Source: Rhizopus sp. PT2906 (taxonomy: Eukaryota > Mucoromycota > Mucoromycetes > Mucorales > Rhizopodaceae). Taken from it: a DNA stretch of 64,000 nt. Position numbers and translations under genes: made by a program. Below, in pieces: positions 42,703 to 55,085 of the stretch. Positions within the stretch are counted from its first letter, which is position 1. Every line of letters begins with the position of its first letter. The DNA is taken from the NCBI GenBank assembly GCA_025529335.1, contig JAMYHX010000066.1, positions 60,502-124,501 of the forward strand. Direction: 5' to 3'. Below the pieces are notes generated by a model. That model did not search any database and was not told the origin of the DNA. It saw only the letters and a list, made by a program, of their open reading frames with translations.

Positions 42703-44399
42703 ATGGCAAAATCCAATAAATTAAAAAAACCACCTCGGTTTTACTTTTGGAGAAAGACTTTATCATTATCTGATCTCAATCTACCTCGTCGTTCAAAGAT
42801 AACAGTTGATGCCCTTCGTACATTAAGCTTGTTTCCTTCTGTCCTTGGCTGGGCCTACAATTGGCAACAAGCCTTACAGGTACCATTACGTGATGCAGGT
42901 GGTGCTGTTATTCTTCAGAGTTCTCAGTTGGATTATGTCGTTGCTAGTTTTTGGGTAATTGAATACAACATTGCTTTAATATTCACATTAACCAAATGAT
43001 AGTGTGCCTTGGCTGGTTACTGGAATTGGATATTAACCACAAGTATGATGAGACGTTGGATATATCATTATGAAATAGAAAATGCCATTGTTCGACTGAT
43101 CACCTTTATTGTCATCACATGGTCCATTTCAGCTTTTGTTGGTTCTCGCAATGGACCTGATCAACCTATACGTACCTGGATGATTAATTGCTTTATATTG
43201 TTAATCACAGACGTTATTCGACTTTCTATCGTTTCAGATCCTAAATATCACGGAAAAAATGCCAATGTAGGAGATCCGAACCTATTTCTAAAATTAACAA
43301 TCACCAAAGTGCTCATCATCCCCATGTCAGTAGCAACATGTCTTTCTGTTATCGCAGTACTTATACAAATCGATCAATTACACTACAGTACAAGCCAGCT
43401 CATGTCTGGGCCCGTTTTATTAGATGCGAACTTGACACAGGCAAGCCATGACTCGATACTAGTCTTGATCATGTCATGCTGGACATACACATGCTTCGAG
43501 AGAAGACAGGTGCTTAGAAAGACCACTTTGAAGCTACTAGAGCCATATCAACACGTAGATTATCGATTTGTCCTAGGGCAACCGCCATCGGCTCAAGCAC
43601 AGATGCTCGTAGGACCGGATATTATTCAGGAATCAGACATTCATAAGGACATGATCCTAGTACAATCTTCTGATATTGAAACAGACAAGAGTAGAAAAGT
43701 GTTTGAAGCATTCAAATGGGCAAAAGAGTTGAACCATGAACATATTGTAAAAGTAGACGACGACGTCTTTGTTCGTTGGGATACTATCATTGAAGAACTA
43801 AAAGCCATGGACCCAAAACCATATTATTGGAAAGGGCTCACTTATAGGTATGTGTAGATTTTATATATATATGATTTATTGACCCTATACACCATAGAAA
43901 TATACCCATTCGTACCTTGAGCAATTATAAAACATTGAAAACAGACTATGCATTACCTGTTATTCCAGCTTATACCCACGGTATGCTATACATTTTTTCA
44001 AAGGACGTCCTGGAATTAATTCTGAACCCAAGCTCACCAAGACGATTTGTTCATGGAGATGGAGAAAACTTTGCTATTTGGCTATTTGGTTTCAACATAA
44101 GCCCTAATCATGATAGGCGAATTCATGATGCATATGATGTGTGCGAGAATGATTTTATAGGAAAACGTATGGAAAGAACAACAGACATGCTAGTCATGTA
44201 CTCTAACCTTGTGAGTGGGCGTCTACCGTGTACTGGATTTGATCTCAATGGCTGTGCTCTCTGCTATTCCTGCCTTAATAAAAGACCAAGTTGGAGAACA
44301 ATAAATTTTGCTTGTGATCCTGATAAAGGTATCATATTGAGAGAGATGGTTGGCTTTTCTCAAATTGCTGGCCTGCTGGATCGAACCTCTTTTGAATAA
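42703..44399 (+). CDS. GT31-like beta-1,3-glycosyltransferase with N-terminal multi-helix membrane domain
   Basis: Three exons (42703-42954, 43003-43847, 43898-44399) give 532 residues in a consistent phase. The first half has about five hydrophobic helices: LRTLSLFPSVLGWAYNW, LDYVVASFWCALAGYWNWIL, VRLITFIVITWSISAFVG, MINCFILLITDVIRLSI and KVLIIPMSVATCLSVIAVLI. The second half is a GT31 (galactosyltransferase, Pfam 01762-type) domain: HKDMILVQSSDIETDKSRK, FEAFKWAKELNHEHIVKVDD then DVFVRWDTI with the DxD metal motif, PYYWKGLTYR, PVIPAYTHGMLYIFSKDVLE and HGDGENFAIWLFGF. GT31 enzymes are normally single-pass type II Golgi proteins, so the polytopic N-terminus is unusual. Substrate is unknown. 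The start is the first ATG in frame after the upstream region. Confidence 0.8.
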
Positions 44400-44689
44400 T
44401 AAACATTACATCTATTTCTCTCTCTTTTTTTTTATTTTGTTTAGTTCCCATGAATATTTCTCCTTAAAGTACTCACGTTATCCCTAAAGTGCTAAACAAA
44501 GGGGGGGAGCGTACCTTGAAAGCCAGCTGAATAATCTGATAACATAATCCAATCAAAATCATGGAAAAAAGAAGTAGCGAAATCAGCGCAAATTGCTCCA
44601 ATCCTGTTACATGTAACTATATAAACTCAACTTTTTCTCCCTCTTTTTTTTTTTTCTTTTATTATTGCTTATAAATTATATCTAAAAAA

Positions 44690-45013
44690 ATGGCTGTAAT
44701 GAAAAGACGATTACGCGTCTAGTTTTATATGAAAGCTAATACCACTTCTTTTTATTAGACATATGTTTTCAATGTTGTAATGTCTTGTTCTGGCTGTTCT
44801 GGCGCTGTCGAAAGAGCCTTAAATAGATTAGGTAATAATAACAATAAAGAGAGAGAGGGGGGAAAAGAGAATAACAATTATACATATATAGGCGTTGAAA
44901 GTGTCAAGACTGATTTAGAAAAGCAAGAAGTAGTTGTTGTTAGTGAGCGTCCGATTGAAGAAGTATTAGCTACCATCCAAAAGACTGGTAAAACTGTCTC
45001 TGTCAAAAACTAA
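44690..45013 (+). CDS. ATX1: Atx1-type copper chaperone
   Basis: This small cytosolic metallochaperone delivers Cu(I) to the Golgi/secretory P-type ATPase Ccc2. The first coding exon is only six bases (Met-Ala), followed by a 63-nt intron (44696-44758). Exon 2 gives TYVFNVVMSCSGCSGAVERA with the MxCxxC copper site, ending LNRLG across a second 60-nt intron (44832-44891). Exon 3 gives VESVKTDLEKQEVVVVSERP then IEEVLATIQKTGKTVSVKN, TAA at 45011-45013. The protein is 68 residues with the beta-alpha-beta-beta-alpha-beta HMA fold and the conserved Lys-Thr-Gly loop. The phases support both splices. Confidence 0.93.
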
Positions 45014-45033
45014 TATTGTGATTTAAATAAAAT

Positions 45034-46078
45034 TTATGAACCGCTCCAAAATATTGTTATCTCGCCGTCTGCAGGACCAGAGACGACACTGTCTGTTGGT
45101 TTTGAAGAAGGTGAAGAAGCCTTGTTTTTGTCATCAAAGGGGTCCTCTTTTTCTGGTTTAAGCGTCTTTTTAAAGGATGCACTTCGAGTCACCCCATCTT
45201 GTATCTTGACTGTATCCACGCGCATAATTTGAGGTTTAGCTCGTACCACCTGAGTTGCTTGAACGACCGTGGCCGTACGAGGTTGCTCTAGGTTGGAATC
45301 GGTTGATGTTCGTCTGCTGACACCACCTAAATAACTTTGAGTCATTATACTGTTTCCTGTTGATAAATGGTGATCATCGAATGGATTTTCAGCGTTACCG
45401 TTTTGCCATTGACTTGATGCAACGCTTGTAAATGTTGAGACGCTCGCATGGCGTCCGTCATCCAAGTCAAGTATTGAACTTTGTGCACGAGAAGCTGTTG
45501 GCGGTACAAATGCGACTGGTATAACTCCTGACATAACTTTGGACTAGATATATAACATTAGATTTTAAATAATATAAAAAGGATAGATATGATTTACATT
45601 TCTATTATATTGCATTTCTTCTTCCTGTCGAGGAGTAATTGATCTCTTACTGTGATTATTTACAATAGCCTTCTTCAGTCCAAGTGGTATCTTGTTTTTC
45701 TTTCGTCTGTATCTGATCAATAGAAATCCTGCAATAGCTAATAAAGCACCACCACCGACTAGACCACCAACGAGACCACCAATGAGACCGGCATTGGAAG
45801 AGTTGTTTGAGCCATTCGAATTGCCTGATGAGGGCAAACCTAATACTTGAGGTGGCATACACTTTGGGTCAGGACAGACACCCTGGCTTGTCATTGTTCC
45901 TACGACACATACGTAGCCATTGGAACAACTTGGTGTACAGCTCTTTACACAGCCTTTAATTTATATAAAAATGAATACAAGAGAGAACAAAATAAGATTT
46001 TTTTTTGGGTTTACTTTGTGCATGGATTGAATTAAACAATGATAAAAGTAAGAATGAAAATAATATGAGCCATTTCAT
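45034..46078 (-). CDS. Opy2-like single-pass membrane anchor protein
   Basis: Exon 1 is a signal peptide, MKWLILFSFLLLSLFNSIHA. After a splice comes a compact Cys-rich ectodomain (SCVKSCTPSCSNGYVCVVGT then QGVCPDPKCMPP) like the Opy2 N-terminal Pfam family. It is followed by a Ser/Asn linker, a Gly-rich transmembrane helix (LIGGLVGGLVGGGALLAIAG) and a basic stop-transfer RYRRKKNK. The cytosolic tail of about 200 residues is Ser/Thr-rich and has short motifs such as NPFDD and DPFDDKNK. Yeast Opy2 anchors Ste50 and the Ste11 MAPKKK in the HOG and filamentation pathways. Its overall organisation is the same, but the tail is poorly conserved, so the role is inferred. It stops at 45034, only 20 bp from the ATX1 stop. 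Confidence 0.7.
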
Positions 46079-46311
46079 TCTATTCAACTATATTTTTTTT
46101 TTAAAAAAAAAAGAGAAAGTATTTTTTTTTTTTTTTGTTCCCTTCTTTTGGTTGTTCTCTTTTTGCTGTTGTTGCCACAACAGGAAAAAAAAAAGAGGGG
46201 AGGAGTAAAAAGAAAAAAAAAGCAATTAAAAAGACTATTAAAACAAGTGTGACAAGAAATTTAAAATTGCAACAATTAAAGTAACCAGGCAATCAATTCC
46301 CCTCTTTATTT

Positions 46312-49048
46312 TTATGACATGTTGTGTTTTATAAACATCTCCCACTCGTTCCAAGTAGTCGCACTAGGCACATCCCATAATGGAATATCTGATTTTAAGC
46401 TAGATATATCTAATTGCTGCTGTACCAAATTATCTGTCATGGTAAACAGATGATTCAGTTCATCTGTATTCATATTTTCACTTATAAGTTGCTGTGATTC
46501 TATATTTGGATATCTATCACCAGGACCCTCTGGTTGATGAATATTCTCCATAGTTCTTATTGACGATTTCATTTCATCGTCATTTTGTTGATATGATTCG
46601 GGTGTCTTTGGTTTATCCATCATGTTTGATTTCCTCATGTCTACCGTACTTAAAGAGAAATTCCACATATCTTCAGGTCGAGTGCTGTTGAACGCTGGGT
46701 TACACACAATAGAAGCAAGAGACTGTGGTACGTTGCTTTGATATTCAATGTCTGGTGAGCTGTTACTAGAAGGCGTGACCATAATCAACTCTTGCTGTGT
46801 AGAGCTTTCTGATTCTGGTGATTGACTTTGATGACTAAAAGATTCAGTGCATGCTTCGAAAATGGATACTTGATAAGAAGTCGCCACGGAAACCAATATT
46901 CTCATTGTTCGTGTACGACATAGTCGAGGATCTTTTCTATACATTTCCATACATCGGTCTAGATTTTCTCTTCCTTGGGCCTTCAAACATTCATTCTCCC
47001 CTCGTATATTGTGCAGAAAGATAATAGCGGCTTGAAAGAGACAACTATGATCATATAAGTAAAGTGGTTTAACGATGCTACACCAAACTTACTAAACAGC
47101 CAAGTTCCAAGGTGCATTCGCTAATGAACAATTATCGACAGATAAAGCAGCGTTCATTAAACTGTTGGCTGCTGATGTACAAATACCAAGTGCTTTAAAT
47201 GCCAGTTCTTTGTTTTCTGCTGCTGTCGATATAAATGGTCTGTATATGAAAATGATGACGGTATAGTATGCTAGCTGCATCAAGCTGTATTGAGGTGCGT
47301 GGTGTTTATCGTGAACGGAAAACATCTCTTTCGGTAACGATTGTCTCCACATGTGTAAGTTTTGTTCCATGCAATTGACGAACTCCACACTTCGGTTACG
47401 TTTGTTGAGAGTAGAGTATTGACCAATGAGAACTTGACCTAGGATATGTGTAAGAGTGACAAGGTAACTAAAGTGATTATAGACGGGCAAACGCTGTTGT
47501 AGAGCAGAATCTGCTTCGACAAGGAGAATAGGTGTAATTTCTGACCTGGTACGTGCAACCTTTGTTTCCAATTCGTACGGTGTAGGAAGCACGACATCAA
47601 AATCATCGTCAATGATAGATAATGGTCTCCCGAGCTGTGCACCAATCCATCTGTCAACAAAGTAGCATGTATACCAGATTCGCCTTCGAAGTTCGATCTC
47701 ATAGGGAGGTATCTTCCATTGAGAACAGTCAATGTGGAGTCCCAAATCCTGAGCTAATCGTATCGCTAATCCAGCAATAATCCTGTATATGATGAAGTAA
47801 ATTAATTGTGATCGACAGGAGAAATCATGTAAGGTTTGGCTATTTACCAATGACCTGTGTCTTCATCATCAACCTCTTGATCATTTATGACATGGCTGGT
47901 AAGAACCAGTAGAGACTGCACTGTACTGACATAGGGTCTTTTATAAACAATGCCCAATATTTGGAAAGCCTTATCTTTCAAACACTCTTGTATCCGAGTC
48001 ATGTCACTCTTGGCCATTTCGCTTTCCTTTGGAGTGAACAATTGGGAACCTATATACGCAATAGCATACAGCAAATATTCGTCAGGAGCAGAGGGATTTT
48101 GAAAGTAGTACTGTTCCAAAAATTCAACCTTGTTGATCAATGGACCATAAATATGAACTTGAGTAAAGTATCTACACCGAGTGGTTTAGTATCAGAGAGG
48201 TATACCCCTGTGGTTATGAAGTCGTCCTACAGATATACAAATAGATCGAGCAACTCTGGTGTCATCAAAGGTACATCTTCGAATAGCTTTATTCTGGTTG
48301 AAAGTGGCCCTTTCACGACATTGATTTGTTGAGGCTGATACACTTCTTCTGATTTTACGATAACATGCTCCTCTTCATCATCATTGACTTTTTGTATAAA
48401 CCAGGAAGGCTCGCGTTTGAAATGAAGTTTTTTGTTTCGAAACAGCACATTTTTTTCTAAGAGATGTATACCGGCACTAGCTCCGAAATATCGTGTACGC
48501 TGATAATCTTTAATGGTTAACACACTCATTTGTTGTTCAACTGCATCCATATCAGGAGACTTTTGAAACAATTGTCCACAGGCATTTTGACCGGGATATT
48601 CTATATCTTGAAGATGTTTATGTTGAATACGTTTTGAATCATCCTCATTATTACCAGAGCGCTCCTCTTCTTCTTCTTCGTATTCTTCATATTCCTCGTC
48701 TTCTTCTTGGTTATTAGTAATATCATAGTCATCTATTTCAACCGTCCTTCCGTCTCCTTTTTTTTTGTTTAGATTAACCAATAAACTCTCCATGCGTTTC
48801 AATCTATTCTCCAGTAGTTCCACATAACTTCCACCTGCTGGTCCTCTCTTTTTTCGTTCTGTCAGAAAAAGACAATTGACGTTGGCAGCTCGACACTTTG
48901 AACAAGGATGATTCGTATCGCCATCACAACGAGTCTTTTTACGTCGACAATAATCGCAGCTTCGTTTCGCTCGTCTACGTTTAGTCTTTTTGAAGTCAAG
49001 TGTTATCGGTGCTGTATAGTTTTTGATGGCGGGAGCGATCGGAATCAT
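46312..49048 (-). CDS. Zn2Cys6 fungal-specific transcription factor
   Basis: The N-terminal binuclear zinc cluster is CDYCRRKKTRCDGD...CSKCRAANVNC, spacing C-x2-C-x6-C-x7-C-x2-C-x6-C, preceded by basic KKTKRRRAKRS. A linker with coiled-coil (ELLENRLKRMESLL) and a Glu-rich acidic run (about 48650-48720) follow. The fungal_trans middle homology domain spans VHIYGPLINKVEFLEQYYFQ, LLYAIAYIGSQLF, LAIRLAQDLGLHIDCSQW and ELRRRIWYTCYFVDRWIGAQ then LGRPLSI. The C-terminus is Ser/Asn/Gln-rich, probably activating. About 850 residues in four exons. Splices give FVYL|YFTQ and NLAV(Y)|CLFQAAIIFLHN. It resembles Xlnr/Cutinase-type or Rgt1-like regulators in layout. The target is unknown. It lies 73 bp downstream of... 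the HOM3 stop on the same strand. Confidence 0.88.
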
Positions 49049-49121
49049 GGTTTTGAAAAAAGAGAGATAAAGGCAGCATTGTGAAGGTTTTATAATTCGG
49101 ATAAATTACGGTTCCGGGTTT

Positions 49122-50815
49122 TTATTTTAATTCTAATGAAGATAAGACCAGCTTACTGTGTTTGCTCAACAACTGATCATGAATGACGTTCATAGCGGTG
49201 ACCGCACTTCGTTCATCAATAACACAGGATATATTAATTTCTGATGAGCCTTGAGAGATCATTTCTATATTCACACCAGCAGAGGCCAAGGTACTGAACA
49301 TCATACCAGCAATACCTACTAAATTCTTCATTTGTTTTCCAACAAGAGAAAGAATAGCCAAGTCCTTGATGACGTCCACTCTACCAAATTCTCTTAGGTC
49401 CTTGATAACACGATCCAAGTCTTTATCCAAGTTTTCTTCTCCAAGCGCCATGGACACATGGACCTCGGAAGTAGAGATGAGATCCACAATGACACCGTAT
49501 CGGTCAAGAGTGGAGAAGATCTTTGCAAAAAAGCCATGACTGACGCTCTTGCGATTTGAATGAATATTGAGTACTATAACATGGTCCTTGATAGTAACAG
49601 CTGTGGGGTATTTGCGAGACAAGTCAATAGAGTATCCGTTCTCCGCTAGCACTTGTGGTGATTGCGGCGTATGTGTACCGTCTCTGCTATTGGCATTGTC
49701 TGTGGGGAAAATGATGGTACCTTCACCTCTGGGGTTTTCGACATTCTTAATACGAATAGGAATGCGTGCCCGGATGACTTGTTCCATAGTAAAGGGATGA
49801 ATAACTTCTGATCCGTAATAGGTCAACTCGGAAGCTTCTTCCGGAGTAATGATTGGCAGTAGTCTGGCAGATTTGACCTTGCGGGGATCGGCAGTAAAGA
49901 TGCCGTCAACTTCTTTCCAAATTTGAAGTTCTTCAGCTCCAAGACCAACTGCTGTCAAGGCAGCACATAGATCAGTGTAACCACGTCCTACGGTAGTTAA
50001 CAGACTTCCAGGAACAATACCAAAGAAACCTTTGAATTGATTAATATTTTTTTTTAAAAAAATATATATATATATTTCTGCCGCTTACCTGTTACTACAG
50101 GAACCCTATTTTCGCACTGCTTTACTGCATCTGCCATTCTCTGCGCTAGATAATCGTAAAATGATTGGTCTAATCTTTCAAAGTCTCTATCAATAATATT
50201 TTCCAAGGAAACAAATTGAGCATCAACATCCTACAAAAAATAAAAAATGAGTAAAAAAAGTATAAACGATTGAACAAGACATTACTCTATCCTGTAATAC
50301 AGCAGCGACAATTCTACAAGATAACTTTTCACCCACACCAATGATGACATCTTTAGATCGAGGAGATATTTCATCAATGATTTCAGCAGCCTCCAAAAAC
50401 GATTTCAGCTTTTCACAATCATTTCTGATATCTTGTTCCAGGTGATTACGAATGGCGTCATCACGGATCATTTCAGTTGCTACTGCGAGATGATCGTCCA
50501 ATATATCTTGGACAATATTTAGATATTCTTTTGATCCTGGTTTTATAGCATCATTGGCTGCTCGAATCAATCGATTGGTTGTACCAGTTGCCTTGCTTTC
50601 TCCACTTCTTGCAGAACATACAACGACCACTCTATGTTGCTTTACATATTCTCTATATCATGGGGGTCAATCATTGATATTAGACTTTACATTGGCACTT
50701 ACTTTATAACATCATTTGCAATATTATCTAAAAACTTGCCGACACTTGTTCCTCCAAACTTTTGAACAACCCAAGGAGAATCTGAATTATTTCTATATGT
50801 AAATGAACGAACCAT
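49122..50815 (-). CDS. HOM3: aspartate kinase
   Basis: This cytosolic enzyme catalyses the first step of the aspartate pathway to threonine, methionine and isoleucine. Exon 1 starts MVRSFTYRNNSDSPWVVQKF then GGTSVGKFLDNI, the KFGGTSV catalytic motif. Later blocks are VVVVCSARSG, GVGEKLSCRIVAAVLQD, PVVTGFFGIVPGSLLTTVGR then GYTDLCAAL, LQIWKEVDGIFTADPRKV, ASELTYYGSEVIHPFTMEQV and ENPRGEGTII. Two ACT domains follow: VLNIHSNRKSVSHGFFAKIF and LSLVGKQMKNLVGIAGMMFS then GVNIEMISQGSSEINIS. These bind threonine for feedback inhibition in yeast Hom3. The protein is about 510 residues. It ends LSSLELK at TAA 49122-49124. Exon borders lie near 50640-50700, 50230-50285 and 50030-50090. Confidence 0.95.
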
Positions 50816-50938
50816 GTTGTATAAAGAAAGAAGAGAAAGAAGAAAAAAAAAGGGGGATCAAATAACTTTTTTTTTTTTTGAATGAGTCAAATTGACTACT
50901 ACCACTGCTACACCCTTGAAAATACAGGTCCGCTTATC

Positions 50939-51958
50939 TTATCCAGTAATCGATGGTTTATTTCGAAATTCTTTATAAAGTAATAAAGCTTTGTCTTCTT
51001 TCCAGTCAGACCAAATATCATAAACTGAAAAGATTTCTTGAGTTATTTCTATTATGGCATTGATATCCACATTAAGATCTGCAAACCATTGCTTCATATC
51101 TCTTTCTGTCATATCTGTATGATGATGCTGATTAAGGACGACGGTTATATAAATAGCTGATAACGCGATAAGATGAGGTGGATAGAGTAAGCAGACATCT
51201 GTCTTGTAAGAGTCATTGACAATAAACCATGCATATTGTATCCCTGATTCCTTCATCCCCAATTCATGACAAATCTGTGTTAAACTTCTGTAGGGGTGCC
51301 ACACTATCAAATAAAACTCTAATTCCTCTAATAGATAAAACTCAAACTCTGCTACTTTGGAGCTGTCATAGGGGAATCCATTGAATTCGGCTAATGAAAG
51401 ATATGTGTAAATATAGAATCAATCCATTATATGTCCTTACCTTGAAATGCATGCCTCGCTTCTTGTGTTACCATTTTAATATGTACAGGACACTCTTCTA
51501 TCTTGGTTGCTAAATATACACACGTCACCAAGACAAGTAAAGGATCTGTTGATCTTAGGCTATTGCTATTTATTTCATTGATTTAATTTATGCTACTTTT
51601 ATCAACTATATATCTTACTTTATATAAAATCGTTTGAAATAAACATTGGCTGTAGCAATCACTTGCTGCCTTAGTTGAAGTCTCTTGGCTAACTTTTGAA
51701 TTACTATATAGAAAAAGTGTTATTATATAAAAAATAGAGAGAAAGGGAGAGAAAACAGTACAATGACAAAACCAGATTCGTAGTTTCACATAATCAGCTT
51801 CAGATAAATATTTCAAATCCTCTTCTCTACTTGTTGCTAAAGCCCAACGATCTTGAATCCAGTGATTTCTAAAAACATATTAATCATTCCCATTAAAAAA
51901 ATAAAGGTTCAATTTTGCGACTTTACTGTTGAGTTGAAGCCCAGTAATTAGCTGCCAT
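50939..51958 (-). CDS. cyclin C (Mediator kinase-module cyclin)
   Basis: This is the cyclin partner of Cdk8/Ssn3 in the Mediator kinase module, affecting RNA polymerase II transcription. Exon 1 is MAANYWASTQQ, then HWIQDRWALATSREEDLKYL and SEADYVKLRIWF. Later exons are IQKLAKRLQLRQQVIATANV then YFKRFYIK, LVLVTCVYLATKIEECPVHI, EFEFYLLEELEFYLIVWHPY then RSLTQICHELG, and LYPPHLIALSAIYITVV. These are canonical cyclin C blocks (YWxSTQ, ATAxVYFKRFY, KxEExPVHI, FYLLEELxxYLIVYHPYRxL). It ends SVYDIWSDWKED...PSITG at TAA 50939-50941. The length is about 245-260 residues. MED25 lies 29 kb away, so two Mediator subunits occur in the window. Confidence 0.93.
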
Positions 51959-52970
51959 TAAGCAGAAAAGAAAGAAGAAGAAAAAAGAGTGGAAAATTGA
52001 ACAGGGCGGTTATTCAATTGAAATGTTATGCTTCCCAAATGGGTGCCTATAGATACAGCTATTTTCGTACAATAATACTACAAAGGCTTTCCTTCCAAAC
52101 AGCCTCGGAATTTCTTTAATAAACTGTGTTGTTCAAGTGCACGAAAATTTTTCACAAAGTGTGCGAAAAGTTTCTGAAAAAGGTATAACATACAAGTGGC
52201 TCTTGTTTTTTTTCTGACAGGGACACGCACGTGTAAATGAAAAAAATGAAAAAAAAAGAGGTGAAAAAGGGAAACTAGCGAACCTGTAAGATTGGGTAAC
52301 TTGTATCCGGTTGCCCTTTTTGTTCTTTCCAGGTATGCATATTTTAGCTATAGGGCCTGAATAGCTTAATAAAGAAAGAGAGAGGCAAAGCTTACATTTT
52401 ATTCACAAAAAGGGGCTTTTTTTTGTTTCCAAAAACTAGTTGGCCTATTGTCTTGAGTTTTCCCTTTTTGATTATGTACCGGAAAAGGCAACGGATTTTA
52501 TTGTATACATATATTATATATATATATTAATGGAGTAGATCAGTCTGATCTTTCTTTCTGATGTCATTGCAATGTAGACAATGATGACCATTATTGTTTA
52601 CTCATTTCATTTTGTTTTTTGAAATGGAAAGTTAATCTTTCAAACAAACATAAATAGAGGATAAAAGATTATGCCAAGAAATCCATTCTATTTTGCATAA
52701 TATGTACTGATTGGGACTGCGAGCATTTATAATGAAAAACACACTGTATGCTCAAGAGCTACTGGTATGTTACAAGAGGATAAAAGGACCCATATTTAAA
52801 TATGAAGAAAAGGAAAAAAAGGCACCGCATAAGCACATGATCTATTTATGGAATATGAAAACTCCATTATTTCTCCTTTCTTTTTTTTTTCTTTCTTCTT
52901 TCTTTCTTCTGTTGATTCGTCATAACTCCCCCCCCTTCCTGTCCTTTTAACTTGTGTATAATCTGCTCTT
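51959..52970. other. divergent intergenic region between cyclin C and the GRAM-VASt gene
   Basis: This 1-kb head-to-head gap is AT-rich with (TA)n near 52510-52525 and pyrimidine tracts before 52970. A 79-codon plus-strand frame (52711-52950) is mostly a translated CT tract and is not coding. No RNA gene is recognised. Confidence 0.45.
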
Positions 52971-54986
52971 ATGGACAACTCAGCGACCGATATGAATCGA
53001 TCTTTACCCAACTTACAACCGTGTTCAACCAACTCAACCGAGACGTCAACCGAGTCGATTGAAGAAAATAAAACACTGGTCGCCCAAAGATCATTTCCGA
53101 ATTTGAGATTAAAGAATAAAAGATCAATTGGAGATGATATATCAAAATATGCAAATGAAAAAAGAAACCATGACTTTCACGTATTATTTAGAAGTATACC
53201 AGGAGAGGAAAGATTGATTGAAGGTATGCGTTTCTAAAATATAAATATCAAAATAAGGAGTTTATTCACATAAATAAATAGATTATGGCTGTGCGCTTCA
53301 AAAGGAGATCCTACTTCAAGGTCGGATGTATATATCACAAAATCATATTTGTTTTAATGCAAATATATTTGGTTGGATAACCAATGTAAAAAAATATATA
53401 AACAAACATACAAAAAGTTTATATTAATTCTTTATACTCTAGTTGGTCATTGCCTTTACTGAAATTGAATATATCGAAAAGAGGTCAACAGCTATCTTTA
53501 TACCCAATGCTATACTGATATCAACTGCAGATGCAAAGGTAAATGATGACAGATATATATATATAATGGCCGTGACACATTTTCATTGACGTTATATTAG
53601 TATTTTTTTGGTTCCTTTTTATCTCGTGATCATGCCTATGACCAAATGATGGAACTGTGGAAACAAGCGCGTCAATCGACCACAGAAGATGAAGATGACA
53701 CAGCTTATACTAGCTCATCTTCTTTTGATCAAGATAGATCCCTTTTAAATCAATCCACTATGGATGAGAGACAGATATCATTAGCTTCCTTACCTGCTCA
53801 ATCTAACATTAAAGTCACCGAATCGATCAGACGTAGAGCCATGTCGGAGGCACAGGCAGCCGCAAGGCCTAACCTACAAAACTTTGGTATGCAACAGATA
53901 AAAGAAAAGACGACGTGCGATTGCAGTAAAAACGAACAACACTTTCCAACCGTTGTCATGGACAACGTATATGACAACACAACCATTGAGACACTATATC
54001 ACTTATTATATAGTAGTACCTTTATGTATCAATTCTTAACGCAAGTAGAAAAAAGCACAGGTAAGGCATGACAGCTCAAGTGAGCTCACGTGTACTCATT
54101 TTTTTAAAGAGGTCTGTATTGGTCAGTGGACCAAAGTAGAAGAGTGTGAAGGCATTGAATATACAAGAAAATCATCTTATATCAAGTATCTGGGTGGATC
54201 CATTGGACCCAAGTCAACAAAATGCTATTTGAAAGAAGACATGGTACATCTTGACACGACCAACTATATCTCACAGTTAACAGTCACCCAAACTCCCGAT
54301 GTGCCTTCTGGAAGCTCATTTCACGTCAAGACTCGTACGTGTATTTCATATGCCGGTCATTGTCAAGTACGAGTGCTGGTTACTGTGCTTGTTGAATTTA
54401 CAAAATCATCATGGTTGAAATGTAAGTTACATATACTGTATAAACTCTTTATATTAATCACTTTTTTTTATCAACGATAGCTACTATCGAAAAGGCTTCT
54501 ATAGATGGTCAACAAAACTTTTACAAAAGCTTAGATGTGGCTATACGCAAATACTTGGATCAACACCAAGATAATCATCATAAAAGAAAAAGAAATCATC
54601 GACACAAATCATCTCACAAGCCATCGAATACAATTATGCCAAGTCAACAAAAACAGACATCAACACAGATACCAAATTGGATTTTTAATATAAAACCAGC
54701 TCAAGTCGTGATATTTTGCATGACCATGATGATATTCACAAACATTTATATCGCAACAAAGATATCCAAGGTTGATAAAAGACTTGGGCACCTCTACAGC
54801 CAAGACAGTGACAGTTGGACTCATCCAATCCCAGGAGGTGAAGAGAATGACTGGTTATTATTATCCAAGCATAAGCTGGATCAACAAATGGTTGAACTTG
54901 ATAAAATGATCAAGAGAGCAAGCAAAGATATCCATCAAATAACCAAAACTGCTCGATATCAACGAGACAGATTATTCCCCCAATAA
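52971..54986 (+). CDS. GRAM-VASt domain membrane protein (Lam/Aster sterol-transfer family)
   Basis: Multi-exon. A Ser/Asn-rich N-terminus precedes the GRAM domain: DFHVLFRSIPGEERLIE, YGCALQKEILLQGRMYISQN then HICFNANIFGWITN, LVIAFTEIEYIEKRSTAIFI, PNAILISTADAK and YFFGSFLSRDHAYDQMMELW. A linker leads into the VASt (StART-like) domain: TIETLYHLLYSSTFMYQFL, YIKYLGGSIGPKSTKCYLKE, QTPDVPSGSSFHVKTRTCIS and VRVLVTVLVEFTKSSWLK. A transmembrane helix (AQVVIFCMTMMIFTNIYIA) and a coiled coil end the protein at 54986. Lam/Ysp and Aster proteins move sterol between plasma membrane and ER at contact sites. About 540-560 residues. ERG1 elsewhere in the window makes ergosterol precursors, but no linkage is implied. 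Confidence 0.9.
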
Positions 54987-55085
54987 AATCTCGTTATTTC
55001 AAATCGCGTCATATCTCCCTCTCTTACTAATACATGCACAAAAGGTCTTTTTCCCTCTCTCTCTTTTTCTTTACTATTCTTCTTT

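Noticed and set aside
52711..52950. Plus-strand ORF upstream of the GRAM-VASt gene
   Set aside because: Its second half is a translated pyrimidine tract in the promoter.
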